Positions 11,884 to 26,515 of a stretch of 64,000 nucleotides of DNA are shown here, piece by piece; the stretch's first letter is position 1; each line of letters opens with the position of its first letter. The notes below the pieces were generated by a model. It saw nothing but the letters and a program-made list of their open reading frames with translations, made no database searches and was not told the DNA's origin. Made by a program: the position numbers and the translations under genes. The stretch comes from Glandiceps talaboti. Its lineage: Eukaryota; Hemichordata; Enteropneusta; Spengelidae. The stretch is taken from assembly GCF_964340395.1 (NCBI RefSeq), contig NC_135550.1:15948984-16012983 (forward strand), written 5' to 3'.

Positions 11884-12589
11884 TGTAACAACGATACGAT
11901 TTGGCGGAAGTTTAAATAAATTTGGGAACTAAGTGACTGAAGGTAAAATTTTCGAAATGTTTGCTGAGTAAAACGGTCGGTTGAAAGCTCATGTTGCCGT
12001 ACGGTAATTGTGTTCTGTTGCAAACCTTGTTGTTATTTCGTGGTGGGTGGACTTGCGCGAATATAGAAACTAGTGTAACTTTACCCCTTTCATATTCAGT
12101 TGGCTAAAATACGTCAATATTATCGATATTATCGACATTTTATTGTATTCTGATAGAAATGTTCTGATACATATCTCGGGAAACAAGTGCCTGTGTCCGG
12201 GATCCTTCGTTTTGTTACCGTCACTACATTGTATCTATGAAATACAATTAATTGTCTGGAACTTGTCTCATTTCTAATTACCACAAACAAACAACCAAGT
12301 CATTGTTATTTATTCGGTGGTAATTTTACAGTATGCGTGTCTTATAAAGTATAATATTATTGTTGATGTTTCTGATCATAACCCGATTTGATAAATAAAA
12401 TGTATATGATAAATGGATGTACCCACACGATACACAGAAAATGCATCCACTACCTATAAGTCGTAACAACTGAAAATGGCGACATTTTGTTGACCTTTAG
12501 CCTAATTATGATATTTTAATATCCAAAACTTTTGACAAAATATTTGTAATTGACTGATTATTCATAATATACAGTGTGCAACATGTAAA

Positions 12590-12915
12590 TATCTATCTAT
12601 CTATCTAATAAATTTATATAGCGCCAAATATCCAAAGAAAACAATGTTCAGTGGCGCTTAGAGTTAGAAAGGAGATGAAAAAGTTCTCTGAAATATGTGG
12701 GTTTTCAAGCGTCTTTTGAAAATGTTAACATTGGGAGAGGTTTTAATGTCCAGGGTTAGAGAGTTCCAAAGTTCAGGAGCTGCTGAAGAGAAGGAGCGGC
12801 GACTATAGGAAACCAGATTCCATTTGGGTGTATGCAGAAGGCATTTATCCGATGAACGAAGAGTGCGTAATGAAGAACGAGGTGTAATTAAGTTCTTGAG
12901 ATATTGTGGAGACTT
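12590..12915 (-). mobile_element. 3' end of a LINE (CR1/L2-like), 5'-truncated
   Basis: Minus-strand frame 12664-12900 is open for 78 codons to a TAA at 12664. It reads the classical C-terminus of a non-LTR reverse transcriptase: upstream PQYLKNLITP, then SLRTLRSSDKCLL, RRSFSSAAPELWNSL, and IFKRRLKTHIF. These match the usual 'YL..LL.P..SRSLRSSD', 'RSFS.AAP.LWNSLP' and 'FK..LKTHLF' blocks. After the stop come a short 3' UTR, a 'ggcgctatataaattt' tail and a tetranucleotide (TAGA)n run (12590-12607), as in CR1/L2 3' ends. The 5' side is lost near 12915. Dead-on-arrival copy with an intact local frame, suggesting recent insertion. Confidence 0.8.
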
Positions 12916-12964
12916 TTAAGTAACTATGACTTTTAAGTAAATATGACTTTTAAGTAACTTTGAC
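12911..12964. repeat. Three tandem copies of a 17-bp unit
   Basis: Unit GACTTTTAAGTAACTAT repeated at 12911, 12928 and 12945 with one or two changes per copy, exactly where the LINE fragment is truncated; probably a junction duplication. Confidence 0.85.
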
Positions 12965-13024
12965 ATGGTTTTATAGGTAGTAAGTATTAAGCCTACCAAA
13001 ACATGTGTTTACCCATAGCGATAC

Positions 13025-13282
13025 ATGGTATTTCGGTTTTCTCGCGATATAACAAAATGCCCAGGGTTGCGCGAGTGGCACCCGTCAGATATGCTAACAG
13101 GACACCTTTCTGAGGTCGAATCTGCAAAAAATTATCATATAACTCACATTGCAAGGTTAACCCCCCAAAACCACCTCTGGCAACTGGACTACACTGGTTT
13201 CCGACACAACCATCGTCAAACTATAAGAGCGCCACCAGTGTCGGTAAGTTCATTACGATTTACTGTCGGTAAAACTAAATAG
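13025..13282 (+). other. Unrecognised open frame with a good splice donor
   Basis: Eighty-five-codon plus-strand frame (begins MVFRFSRDITKCPGLREWHP), richer in G+C than its flanks, with GTAAGT directly after CCAGTGTCG at about 13241. No domain recognised and no acceptor or partner exon found. It lies antisense within the globin intron. Could be an exon of an antisense or nested transcript, a transposon fragment, or chance. Confidence 0.2.
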
Positions 13283-14415
13283 CGTTGTAGGATTGTAGTA
13301 ATTATATCCTATACGTAATTTTCTTCAACGTAAATTACTCATTAAAGTATTGTGTCCTTTCTATATCTAAAAAAAATCTTGATTACAGGTAGTCTTTTGA
13401 TCGAATAGTAAATCACATTTACAATATTGAACTCGCACAGGTATGAAGCAGGTACTTCTTATACGCATTCCATCGACATTACCAACATCTAATAACGTGT
13501 CTGTATCAACTCATGCTATCATTTGTTTAAGGGTAAAGTACACCTTAGCAATGTGTTCGATATAGCGCTGGAAGAATTCCATCACCCATCATAGTTACAT
13601 TTGCACCAGTCTCTATATTCAAGTAATTTCCCCTGTGCAAAGGATTGGCAACATTCATCCGTTGCCTTGAGAAGATAACAGGAAATGAGAAAAGATAATA
13701 AGAAGAGGTCATCAAAGATTGCAAAATAATGTGCGCTGTCAGAGACTAAAGAACTCGTAGAATAAAAGCTACACGCACGGTTAGTTAGAAATATTGCATG
13801 GTACGAATACTTTAATGGTACGACAGTGTAATTGACGTACTGTGATTTATATAGTTAGGTTTATATAAATAGTACCTCGCTTTCACGTTCTCATTACAAT
13901 TCATTTCAGATTAGATCATCGTTTATATACCACGAATATGCAGCTCTCCCTACATGAGTTGATATTTTGAAATTGTTTTATATGCATATACGTGTGTGTG
14001 TAGATGTGTGTATAAAGAGAGTCATAGAGGGGGTGAGGTGAGGAAAGGAAAGAGGGGGCAGCATGTCAGACTTAAAGTAGGAAATAGCCGTGTCTTTGAT
14101 ATACTTTGCCCCTTGAAGTCGGTGATTTCCTGTCATTAACATTACAGGTTCAGTACCCCAAATGTACTTTCTCTGTTCAACCATGATACTATGATTTACA
14201 AGTCACTGCTAACAATCCCCTAATTACAGTGAAAAGATCATCATAATACCATTATCCTCTATTTTTATAGATTCAGGTCATTAATGGACTTTCCATGAGT
14301 ATCTTATCATCAAAAGCCTTGAGACTACGCACTCTTTATTTTCTATTTCTGGTATGTGAATGGAAAATGAAAGACCTGCCATTGTTCGCAAAAGGTTGGA
14401 GAATCATAGTCTCAC

Positions 14416-14532
14416 ACATACATACATACATACATACATACATACATACATACATACATACATACATACATACATACATACATACATACATACATACATA
14501 CATACATACATACATACAGATAGATAGATAGG
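14416..14532. repeat. (ACAT)n then (GATA)n microsatellite
   Basis: About 25 copies of ACAT followed by three GATA units. Every apparent frame here is a translation of the repeat. Confidence 0.97.
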
Positions 14533-15249
14533 TGTAGCAGGATGTATGAATAAACACATGAGAAAATCACTATGTGTAACTGTGTAACTAAAATATTCAT
14601 ACACATACCAATGTATTTACCCTCAAAGATATAGAATAATATATGAGTAATTGAATAAGGAGATACATCATACATACGCCATCATTATTTAATAGGGTTG
14701 AAGTAAATGAATTACTTATTTGTCAAAGACAAAATACGGACACCTTCAGTTACATGTACCTTATTCGAGTATACAACAAGGATGACGTCGGGAGCAAAAC
14801 GTATATAGCTGATACATGATATCGTATGATGATAGGAAATCAGTGTGCTAATATCTTGTGGTGTCTCAAACTATTGACTATTTATAATTAATGAACATAA
14901 TTGAAATGAAAGATGGGTAGAATCACCATATATAATGATAGAGACCCGGGGATTGACTGCGTATAATATATGCATCGCCGTATCTTTAAGATACTTGCGA
15001 GATACTTCCCCGTGCTCATATAAACGACCGTTGATGGCGCTCTTCCGTGTACAAATGGCGCCAAAACCAGTTGCTACATACACACAATAATAGTATAAAT
15101 GTGAAACATGTATATTACAATATGCCACCGAGGTCTTCATGTTTGCAAAGAGTCACAATACGATAGATATATTGAGAAAAAAGTAATAATCAAAATTAAA
15201 TTACCTAATACAATTGAAAACTAAAGGGTTACATTATATATGTATATAT
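14533..15249. other. Intronic, nothing recognised
   Basis: Between the ACAT array and the MITE. Only chance frames without domains. Confidence 0.55.
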
Positions 15250-15678
15250 GTTACACCCTGTCTGTGAAATTGCCCAATTCGTTAAATGTGCATGTAACTT
15301 TGCCCAGTTCATGAAATAGTCAGCCTTATACAAATGAGAGTATAGATTATGATCTAAAAGGAGCGAAATTAAATTTTTGGGGAATAGTTTTGGACTGGGG
15401 TGTTGATTATCGAACTCTATTAAAAACACAAGCTGCACTGAATTGTTATAAAATAAGAATTGTGAAGTGATGAGTTTTTGTAAATACATGATAGTAAAGT
15501 TGTTTGATTCTTATTCGTTAATTTTTGTGTGTGTCGTATAAAAAATGCTCATTTCATGTACTGGGCATATCTTACCATACCCACTTATAACCTGGGCAAC
15601 ACGATTGACTAATTCATGAACTGGGCAAAGTTACCTACCCATTTAATGAATTGGGTAATTTCACAGATTGGGTGTAAC
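15250..15678. mobile_element. MITE (GTTACACC-ended TIRs), copy B, intact
   Basis: Ends GTTACACC (15250) and GGTGTAAC (15671-15678). The two ends form TIRs of about 75 bp with only scattered mismatches, including TCTGTGAAATT and AACTTTGCCCAGTTCATGAA. Flanked by AT dinucleotides on both sides (tatatat/atatata), fitting a TA-rich target. Size 429 bp, no coding capacity. Shares TIRs and interior with copy A at 2284-3039. Confidence 0.85.
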
Positions 15679-16148
15679 ATATATATAATGTATTCCTTGC
15701 TCACTTAAACAAATACATGCCTGTCCGAAAATGTACATATAGTCAAATCGATGGTTAAATCGATGGCGCAGATGGAAACTGATTTCGGAACAAATGCATA
15801 TTGAACAAGAAATGCATCTATTATAATAATCGTGGGTAGTCTCGCGCTGTAACGGTTTTCGTATTATGCACTCAAGGCTGCTCTTTCTATTTATTCTATG
15901 GCCATGTATATCCTTTTGCTATCTTATTTCCCCTACTCAACCAAAGCATATTATGATCCTGTCACGGAATCAGAACTTATAACATTCCATAAGCATTTAT
16001 CAATCACTTGTCAATCATAACGAAGGCCTTTATTTCATTTGGTAACTGTCATAGCATTTTAAATAGATTTTGACGTTAACAGATACTCTAGATAGCAACT
16101 CGATGAATGCCTTTATATATGAAATAGTATGTTTGATACTTTTCAAAT
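15679..16148. other. Intronic, nothing recognised
   Basis: No frames with domains and no repeat other than the flanking ones. Confidence 0.5.
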
Positions 16149-16228
16149 ACATACATACATACATTCATTCATACATACATACATACATACATACATACAT
16201 ACATACATACATACATACATACATACAT

Positions 16229-16275
<47 letters not shown>

Positions 16276-16297
16276 GGCAGGCAGGCACGCACACACA

Positions 16298-16351
<54 letters not shown>

Positions 16352-16363
16352 AAAAAAAAAAAA
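16149..16363. repeat. Compound microsatellite (ACAT)n(ACAG)n(AC)n(A)n
   Basis: Consecutive runs of ACAT (to 16229), ACAG (to about 16287), AC (to about 16346) and poly-A (to 16363). All frames overlapping it are repeat translations. Confidence 0.97.
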
Positions 16364-16659
16364 TCGAGTAGTGGATGTTTCATGATGTATCAAAATGCCC
16401 ACCGATTGAACATGTTTTGCAATAACGCCCTTTAAACATTCATGTTCACCAACGTAACAATCAGAATAACCTACCAATTGGAGATGCTTTGGATGTCAAA
16501 GTGATTTATTCCATACACAGTGTAATTGTATAACTCTATGTAGAAAAATAAGTTTGATACTAATGCTTTGCAAGCATCGTTGACTATGGTCGAAAACCTT
16601 TCCATTTCGCATACCTATAGTATAAAGAACACAAACCACATATTGTATTGTCTAGCTGT

Positions 16660-16755
16660 ATTGTCTTATCTTGTCTGTTTTGGTCTTGTCTGGTCTGGTC
16701 TGGTTAGGCCTGGTTAGGTCTGTTATGGTCTGGTTAGGTCTGGTATGGTATGGCA
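16660..16755. repeat. Degenerate TGGTC/TGGTTAGGTC repeat
   Basis: Short run of 'tctggt' and 'tggttaggtc' words; degenerate simple repeat. Confidence 0.7.
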
Positions 16756-19371
<2,616 letters not shown>

Positions 19372-19682
19372 CTCGGTGAGTATCAATGTGCTAAGACACT
19401 GCTCTATACCGCAGTGGCAGAGCGCAATAGTTTTGGTAGTACTGGAATTCTTTCTTGGCTGTAACTCGGAGTTTCACGCATAGTGCGATCATCAGACAAC
19501 TCTGAGGCCTACTCTCTGGGTGTGCTGTATATATAGAGTGTAGACAATAGAAATACCATCACTATTGTCTGTGTCGGTGGGTTGGTGTTGTATGTGTGGA
19601 GGTGTTGGTTGTTATTGTGTCAGTTATTGGGTGCGGACAAGTAAGTGTTGGCGGGTTGTTACATGTTGGGCTTTGTCATTTG

Positions 19683-19684
<2 letters not shown>
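19372..19684 (-). mobile_element. Retroelement remnant with hammerhead-like core, between two (TA)n arrays
   Basis: Unique unit of about 310 bp sandwiched by TA arrays. On the minus strand it reads CTGATGA (19489-19495), a stem-loop CGCA-CTA-TGCG (19477-19487), then GAAA (19472-19475). The strand after it, ACTCCGAG (19465-19472), can pair with CTCAGAGT (19499-19506) with one mismatch. CTGATGA-stem-GAAA is the catalytic core layout of hammerhead ribozymes, carried by Penelope-like elements and retrozymes. Stem I is essentially absent, so self-cleavage of this copy is doubtful. The word CTCGGAGTTTCAC recurs at 43891. Confidence 0.45.
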
Positions 19685-19771
<87 letters not shown>

Positions 19772-19775
<4 letters not shown>

Positions 19776-22086
19776 TATTGAGCCATTCAAAATCTATCAT
19801 ACGGGGAATTGTGTTCAAATTTGAAAGCAGCTCTACTTTAATGGCGATGAATATTTTCCATAATTATTAAGAACTACAAGCAACTATAGCACCAATTGCA
19901 TGGTAAGAAATATTAAATATGTGGGCGCCCTGAAATTTTCCCTCTCTTCAGAATAACATATTCGCTTTAATGCATTTGAAACAACTCTCAATTTCTGATC
20001 GTCTTTTTCAAGAAACCATTAAGTTTAGAATGAACAGACTGATATGGTCACATGCATGACATGAAAGTTGCATTTAGCTTCCTATATCTCGTTGAAATAT
20101 GTATATTTTACCATGATGGATTGTGATTGTGTATTGTATGTACATACATAATTGAATTGCCAAGCGCGAGTGTTGCCATAACCAAGAAAAGGCTACCATA
20201 GTACGAGAGAATAGGCTTATCATGACTTCCCACATCTGTGGAAATTGTCACAAATATTAATAAATACACCATGCATATGTTTTTCAAAACAATCGATCTG
20301 ATCTGATCAACAGGTCGTTCGTTTTTTTTTCAAAATATCATAGAAACAAGTTAAAAACTCGTGTACTGTTTTGAAGAGCTATGGCAATGAATCGAATCGA
20401 TTCGATTTGAATTGATTTAACCGGATTCAAAAATGGGATATTTTACATGTATTACAAAAATATGATTATTATAATCTGGTGGGCACTAAGGGCATTGTGT
20501 CATTTTGCACAATATTACATAGCGACCACATCAACTCAAAAAATTGTTTGTAGAGGCATACAGAAAAATAAACATGAAAGCAGACAAAATAAAACTTTAT
20601 GAACAAAGGATGACGAAACCGGTCTTCTGTTCGATCCACAAATCCAATCACTGCTCTTTTCTATCTGTTAGTGTATACACATTTGCCTAATACATCTGTG
20701 ACTATAGAATACAAATAAATCACAAATGTTATCCATTTCTAATAATGGCAACACCTCTACAATTGCTAGCCGCCGTTACATGGTTAGGTAGTCTGTGTGT
20801 TTTATATAATGAGTCGAGTGCACAAATCGCATCTAAGTTAATTTGCTAATTTGAACTTTTTACTTGAATGTTTACATGTTAGTGTTTTGGCCCCGGGCAT
20901 AATCAAGAGCCTCCTGAACTCCAAATAAAAATACGAGAGACAAATGATATTTCACATTTCGTTCACGTTTCAATGTCAGACGAAAGGTCATCTTCTATGT
21001 TAAGACTGAAATAGAAGGCAAAGGCATGGTGACTTAATGGCCTATTGTAGATGCACTAATGTTTTTCTGGAAACATCATAAATACAGTATGCAGTGTAAG
21101 TAAATGCCCTTTGAAGCTCGTAGGAGAAATAATTATTCGGGTTCAACTTAGATTCACTACAACTCAGTATAAATGTCTAGCGATATGAATCTGGGTATTA
21201 GTAGGTGTTCTTCAGAAATGATTCTTGATATACTAGTTCTACTATCTTGTTGCTGTTCAACAAAACGTCTGATAACACCCCATTCATTATCTTCTATTCG
21301 TCGTGTTTAAATATGCATTTGTATTCGATTCCAAACTACGACTGCAGGTTATGCTTATATTGCAATCGTCTAGACATTCATATTATCTTTCCTGCTACAT
21401 TGAAACAAGTTTAAGAAAACTACTTCCTATCTTAAATTTCTCAAGGATACAAAGAATTTAAAAATTAAATTTGAACAAAAAATCTTCCGAAAACAACCTA
21501 TAACCCCATATTTACATGTTATGATAATCTTTATACGTGTCATGTTTTATGTTTGAACAATCAATTTATCTCGCACAAGAAAACCAGGTGGGACCACACA
21601 TAGCTTATTGAATGCATTCATGAGCACGTCGGGAGACTACCAGTAAGTCACAAAGTTTCCCATGAGACCAATGTACTTGCATGATTGATTGATTAACTCG
21701 AAGGTTTGTGCGTTGATAAAAACAATTCTCGTCACAGTAAAAGTATATCATGAGGTATAACCTGATGCATCACGTCTGGAAATAACCACCCACTTTACAC
21801 CACAATCCTAGATCTTGGAGTAACCCTGAACTTACTCCTCTAAATGCTACACACATATTTAAAGTGTTACAGATGATGAAGCTGATGGTCAATCATCTAT
21901 TTCCATACAACACTTTTCTCCGGGTCAATTTTCCAAAAGCACCCGTGATTTATATATTCGGATATCGTTTGAGATATAGAACGAAATGGTTTTTAGTTGC
22001 GAACAATTTGCAATCATTCATTTCATTTCGTTATTTTCGGCAGTTTCTCTACAGTCACTACTGTAGTCTAGATGTGACCCGTAACC
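19772..22086. other. Intronic, no gene seen
   Basis: AT-rich; contains an 18-bp perfect palindrome AATCGAATCGATTCGATT at 20390-20407. The 158-codon plus frame starting at 21864 runs into the GAT array and is mostly poly-Asp from the repeat. Confidence 0.55.
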
Positions 22087-22130
<44 letters not shown>

Positions 22131-22214
22131 ATGGATGATGATATTGATGATGATGATGATATGGATGATTATGATGATGATGATGATGATGATGATGATA
22201 TCGACGATTATGAT

Positions 22215-22278
<64 letters not shown>
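22087..22278. repeat. (GAT)n trinucleotide array with GAC/ATT variants
   Basis: About 190 bp of GAT/GAC triplets. Because the period is three, all frames stay open (poly-Asp, poly-Met, poly-His), which is not evidence of coding. Confidence 0.95.
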
Positions 22279-22471
22279 GGTGGCTATATCACAAACAAGG
22301 GTACCCAACAGTTTACACGAAAACATTGCATGTTTGGTAATGCATGCTTCTATTAACAAATATTAAAAGATAAGTACCTACTTACATTTTGAAAATATAA
22401 GATTCGGAACACATACGCAACACACGTACGCTCAGACGTACACAATCAAACACAGACACATAGACACACAC

Positions 22472-22580
<109 letters not shown>

Positions 22581-23275
22581 CTTCTCATATTTGTGTCTAT
22601 AAAACTGTGTATTGGTCGCCTGTGAAATAGCTTTCGCCAAATCACAGTTATGTAAATACCTCTTATATCAAAACTTGAGATTATCATCTACCATTCTTAA
22701 CTCAAAATTAAACTCATAAACTTGCCCAGTTGAAATTTCAGTTCGCAATATGACAGTCGTCAATCTAGTCAGAGTAATTACCATTTCCAATATCTTTTAA
22801 GACTTCAGTTGACACACTGTGAGATTAGTTATGGTACTGTAAATCCGAGTGAGGATGTATTTTGCCGATAGGTATATTAAGCAATACGTGAATGGTTGAT
22901 GAACATGGTGGTGGTTGGGGTGGTAGTAATGACTACTCAAAAGCTCTGTTCTCTTAAGTTGACCTATGCTCATTGTAATGTATTTTTGCAATGTAACTGC
23001 AGTGTTTTGTAGGTCAAAGTTTAAAACTAAATTATCCACTGTAGAATCTCCTTCACATGTGTAATATGTGTAGGATAATTAGATATTTATAGTTTTACGT
23101 CATAATGCTCCTCATATGATTCCGTGGACTAATACAAATTCGAGTCGGTAGGCGTGGGACTATATATTTATCACATAATTTATAAGTTTTTCCACATATT
23201 TTTCTACAACTAAAATTGATCTTTACGAATACTGCATCGTTTCATCGGACTTTATTCTTCATCGCGTATTACAAA

Positions 23276-23302
23276 ATGGCGTCCGACGGCTATGCAAAAT
23301 TG
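23276..23302 (+). other. Candidate short first exon beside a promoter-like patch
   Basis: ATG GCG TCC GAC GGC TAT GCA AAA TTG (MASDGYAKL) followed by a GTAAAC donor-like sequence, in a start context ACAAAATGG. An E-box CACGTGAC lies at 23308-23315. No later exon is identified, so this could be chance; direction would be antisense to the globin gene. Confidence 0.15.
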
Positions 23303-23831
23303 GTAAACACGTGACCTGTTGCGAGGTCAAGCTTACTTCCACCGTTCAAGTCATACCGTGTTGTGGTTTCTCAACCAATATTATCGGTTATTACGTTGCG
23401 ATGTACATGTAATATCAAATTTAGTTTAAAATGTAAGTAAAATTTGTCTGAATGCGACTTTTTTCCATCATTTTAATCATATTTGCTCGGGACTTGTAAG
23501 TTTGGAGCTCTGAGCTCGACGGAAAATCGGAAGTAACTTGGCTTGTTACAAGGATATATGTAACGTAATGTGTGCATGTACGTTTTGAAGGAACATAATT
23601 ACTACAATAACTGGATCTTAGCGTAGGATTGGCTGGAACACTCAAACGAACAGTTGAGAGAAAAAATAGTTTGGTACACAGGTGAATATTTACACGTATT
23701 TATGTGATAATTCAAGGCAATCTACTATGAACCACTAATAGATAGAAATGAAGGGACGAATTATCTGCCTAAAGTATCTGATATTCGGGAAATAGGTTTA
23801 ATGAAATATATTGTCACACTTTGTACATGAC

Positions 23832-23921
23832 AGTACAACATTCGCAAGTTAGTAACTGATATGCATTAGTGGGTGTGAAAGTACAACATTCGCAAGTTAG
23901 TAACTGATATGCATTAGTGGG
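23832..23921. repeat. Perfect 42-bp direct duplication, 48-bp period
   Basis: The 42 bases starting AGTACAACATTCGCAAG at 23832 recur without change at 23880. Recent duplication or polymorphic minisatellite. Confidence 0.95.
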
Positions 23922-26231
23922 CCCATGTGGACCGTACCAAATTTACCACATTTCTATAGCCAAACATATAACAAGTTGGCGAGTGTGGGTTGCAATATTA
24001 GAGCTGACACCCTAAACTCCTTAGGGATCGTAAAGGCTACTTTTGCGATCTTTAGTAATTTATTGAATTATACTACCTAATGCTTCTGACCACGAAGGGC
24101 TGTTCTCTCAGTAGTAGATAAGTGTTGCCTGGAGGATGTACATTATTCTTTTGTCGTGAGCAGGTGGTCTTAACTAAGTAGTGAAAGTAATGGAGGGAGA
24201 GGACGACTTCCTTGTGTTAAACTGGAACGAAGAAGTATAATAGTGACAGCGCAATCTAGTTTACAAACCTGGATTTTACATTTACTCGGTAGGCTCCTCT
24301 AACAAATGGGTGGCAGTAAGTGTGATATGGTTAGGGAAAGAGAACGTAATTTTATAAAACAAACATTTGCTCTCTTATTTTACCTCAGTGAGATTGGCGA
24401 AACCAACATCGATCTCTACTCAGATTATAATCAACATAACATGTGTTGTTAAAGTTATGGGTTGTGCAAAGGTCAGTTGTAATGTGTACATGCTGAAAAC
24501 TGTTAAATCAACTATATCGTGGTATAGTGTTTATACACGCTAATATCTTCCCTGGGTAAAGATTGGGTAAACAGTGACGGGTGAGAGTGTGATCAAATAA
24601 TATAACTCGGGTGACTATGCCAAGAAACAAGACAGTACAAAACTAAAGGAAAACCCAAACAGCTAGAAAGTTTATGCAATGCTTTCGAGTTGTGGTAACT
24701 TTTATTAGTTTCCTAGAACCCATTAAAAGTTTCTACCCATGATGATTTGTATGTTGATATGCTACAAGGCATCCTAAAAAGGTGATTTAAGATACAGCAT
24801 TGGATATTATGAATAGTCGTACAGGACCCGTCACACGTAAGAGCTCAATTCATTTCTGAAGTGATGTAGGAAGTACACATGCTTTTGTCTATAAACGACA
24901 CACCATAGCCCCTAACCTCCCGTCGGCAATGGCCTGATGAAGTACTTCAATGAAACATTAAGGGGATATACTTTTTTACACAAGTAACTAATTGCCTTGT
25001 GATTGGTATAGATGTTACTTGATCCATTACAGTTGCTACAAGGGGGAGCTACCAAGCTGATATATGAATGTGATATCCAGCGGGGGTGACAATGGCTTTA
25101 CAGCAAACATTGTTGACAAATAAACTGACGACAAAGTACACTGACTGCATAAATATCTTAATTCTCATAAATTAATAAATGATAGATATCAAAGGGTTAG
25201 TCATAGAATAATCTGTAAAGTGTACTACTCAGTGTGGTATATATCAATCTTTCACGTTTAAAGGGTAAGGATTGATCATGTTGGCGCCACTGAACTGAAC
25301 TATGGGTTAGGTGGCTGGCGGGATAGAAATTCTCTTTGAGCGATTGAGTGATAGTCGCCAGATTTAAATATCTCCTGTTATTTAAAGAATTACTACACAT
25401 TAAGAAATGTGAAGTGATCGCCATTTCGTGTCGGTATGAATCGAAATTAAAATGAAATATAAAAATGAAAATACGAATTAGATATCTATGCGATATTCAG
25501 GGAGATATTAATCAAGTATCCCAAATCACACTGTTTAATTTTGAGTCATATACAGCAGTATTGATTAAAATGTTTTTTTTTATAGAATTTTCACTACATT
25601 AAAGGCAATAGTTGCAAATACGTTCAAAAGAAAGAGTCTAACGCAGTGTAGTTGTTCAGGGACGATCACTTTAAATTCTTACCTGGATAACATATACAAC
25701 ACATGAATAGAGATATACGCCCAGTCATTATATAAATACACAGCAGGCAGTTGGCCTTATATATATATATATATATATGCAACACTTACCAGTAATCCAA
25801 TATATATGCAGTATGATGTTCTAGTGAATTACAAACTAGTATTTCTTAAGTATTAAAGTCACATTCACAAATCCCAATCTTCTACTATTCACTGTTCTGA
25901 AATGTCCAATTATTTGTAGTAAGATAAGACAAACATGTGTGAAACCCTTGACACTGTGTCATCATACGTTAACTATAAGCCATATATAAACACAATCAAG
26001 AGAAGGAAATAGAAAATATACCCTTGCTGACGAATGGGTTCAACCGTTACAAATCTGTCTGATTGTATCCTCAAGGTATTGAATTAGTTGCTGTAAAATT
26101 TGCCACTGGCCATGATGTCCTTCTTCTATGTGGGCCAACAAGCACAACAGTAATTAAAGAATTACACATAGTAAGCTAAGTTTGTAATTTCAACTCACAA
26201 TGTAGCAATGCCTTATTAACAAAATAATGAT

Positions 26232-26234
<3 letters not shown>
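23922..26234. other. Intronic, no gene seen
   Basis: A short (TA)n run at 25759-25778 and a CTGATGAAG...GAAAC motif near 24930 are the only notable items. No coding exon recognised. Confidence 0.5.

Positions 26235-26321
<87 letters not shown>
26235..26321. repeat. (TA)n microsatellite
   Basis: Uninterrupted TA run abutting the hairpin at 26321. Confidence 0.97.
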
Positions 26322-26324
<3 letters not shown>

Positions 26325-26394
26325 GTATAAATGACGGTTGTCAAAACAGTATTCAACAAACTATACTGTTTTGACAACCGTCATGTATACGAAT
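26321..26394. repeat. 32-bp inverted repeat (31/32), 10-base loop
   Basis: Left arm 26321-26352 (starts ATTCGTATAAATGACGG) and right arm 26363-26394 are reverse complements except for one base. It lies between the TA array and the GIY-YIG-like frame; in RNA it would form a very stable hairpin. Confidence 0.93.
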
Positions 26395-26512
26395 CTCCAT
26401 CCAAATACTTGCCAACGCCATCATCAACAAATTCAATTGTGTCAGATCCGAAGATGTAATCAACATTTTACATTGTACCATGTGCCATGAAATTATAACA
26501 CAACTTTGCTGT
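26375..26512 (+). pseudogene. Penelope-like element remnant (start of a GIY-YIG domain)
   Basis: Forty-six open codons ending in TAA (26513). They include FNCVRSEDVINILHCTMCHE, which resembles the N-terminal part of the GIY-YIG endonuclease of Penelope-like retroelements (pattern: C.S..VIY.L.C..C...YIG.T). In this copy the first Tyr is Asn and the YIG is lost, and the frame ends soon after, so it is a dead fragment. Recognition rests on one short motif; a chance resemblance is possible. The hammerhead-like modules elsewhere fit the same element class. Confidence 0.4.
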
Positions 26513-26515
26513 TAA

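Noticed and set aside
16070-16477. Open frames of 100-120 codons on both strands
   Set aside because: They are translations of ACAT/ACAG/AC repeats (YIHT, RQTD, VCVC patterns).
21864-22340. 158-codon open frame ending in a long acidic (poly-Asp) tract
   Set aside because: The tail is a translation of the GAT microsatellite, which is open in all frames; the part before it has no domain.
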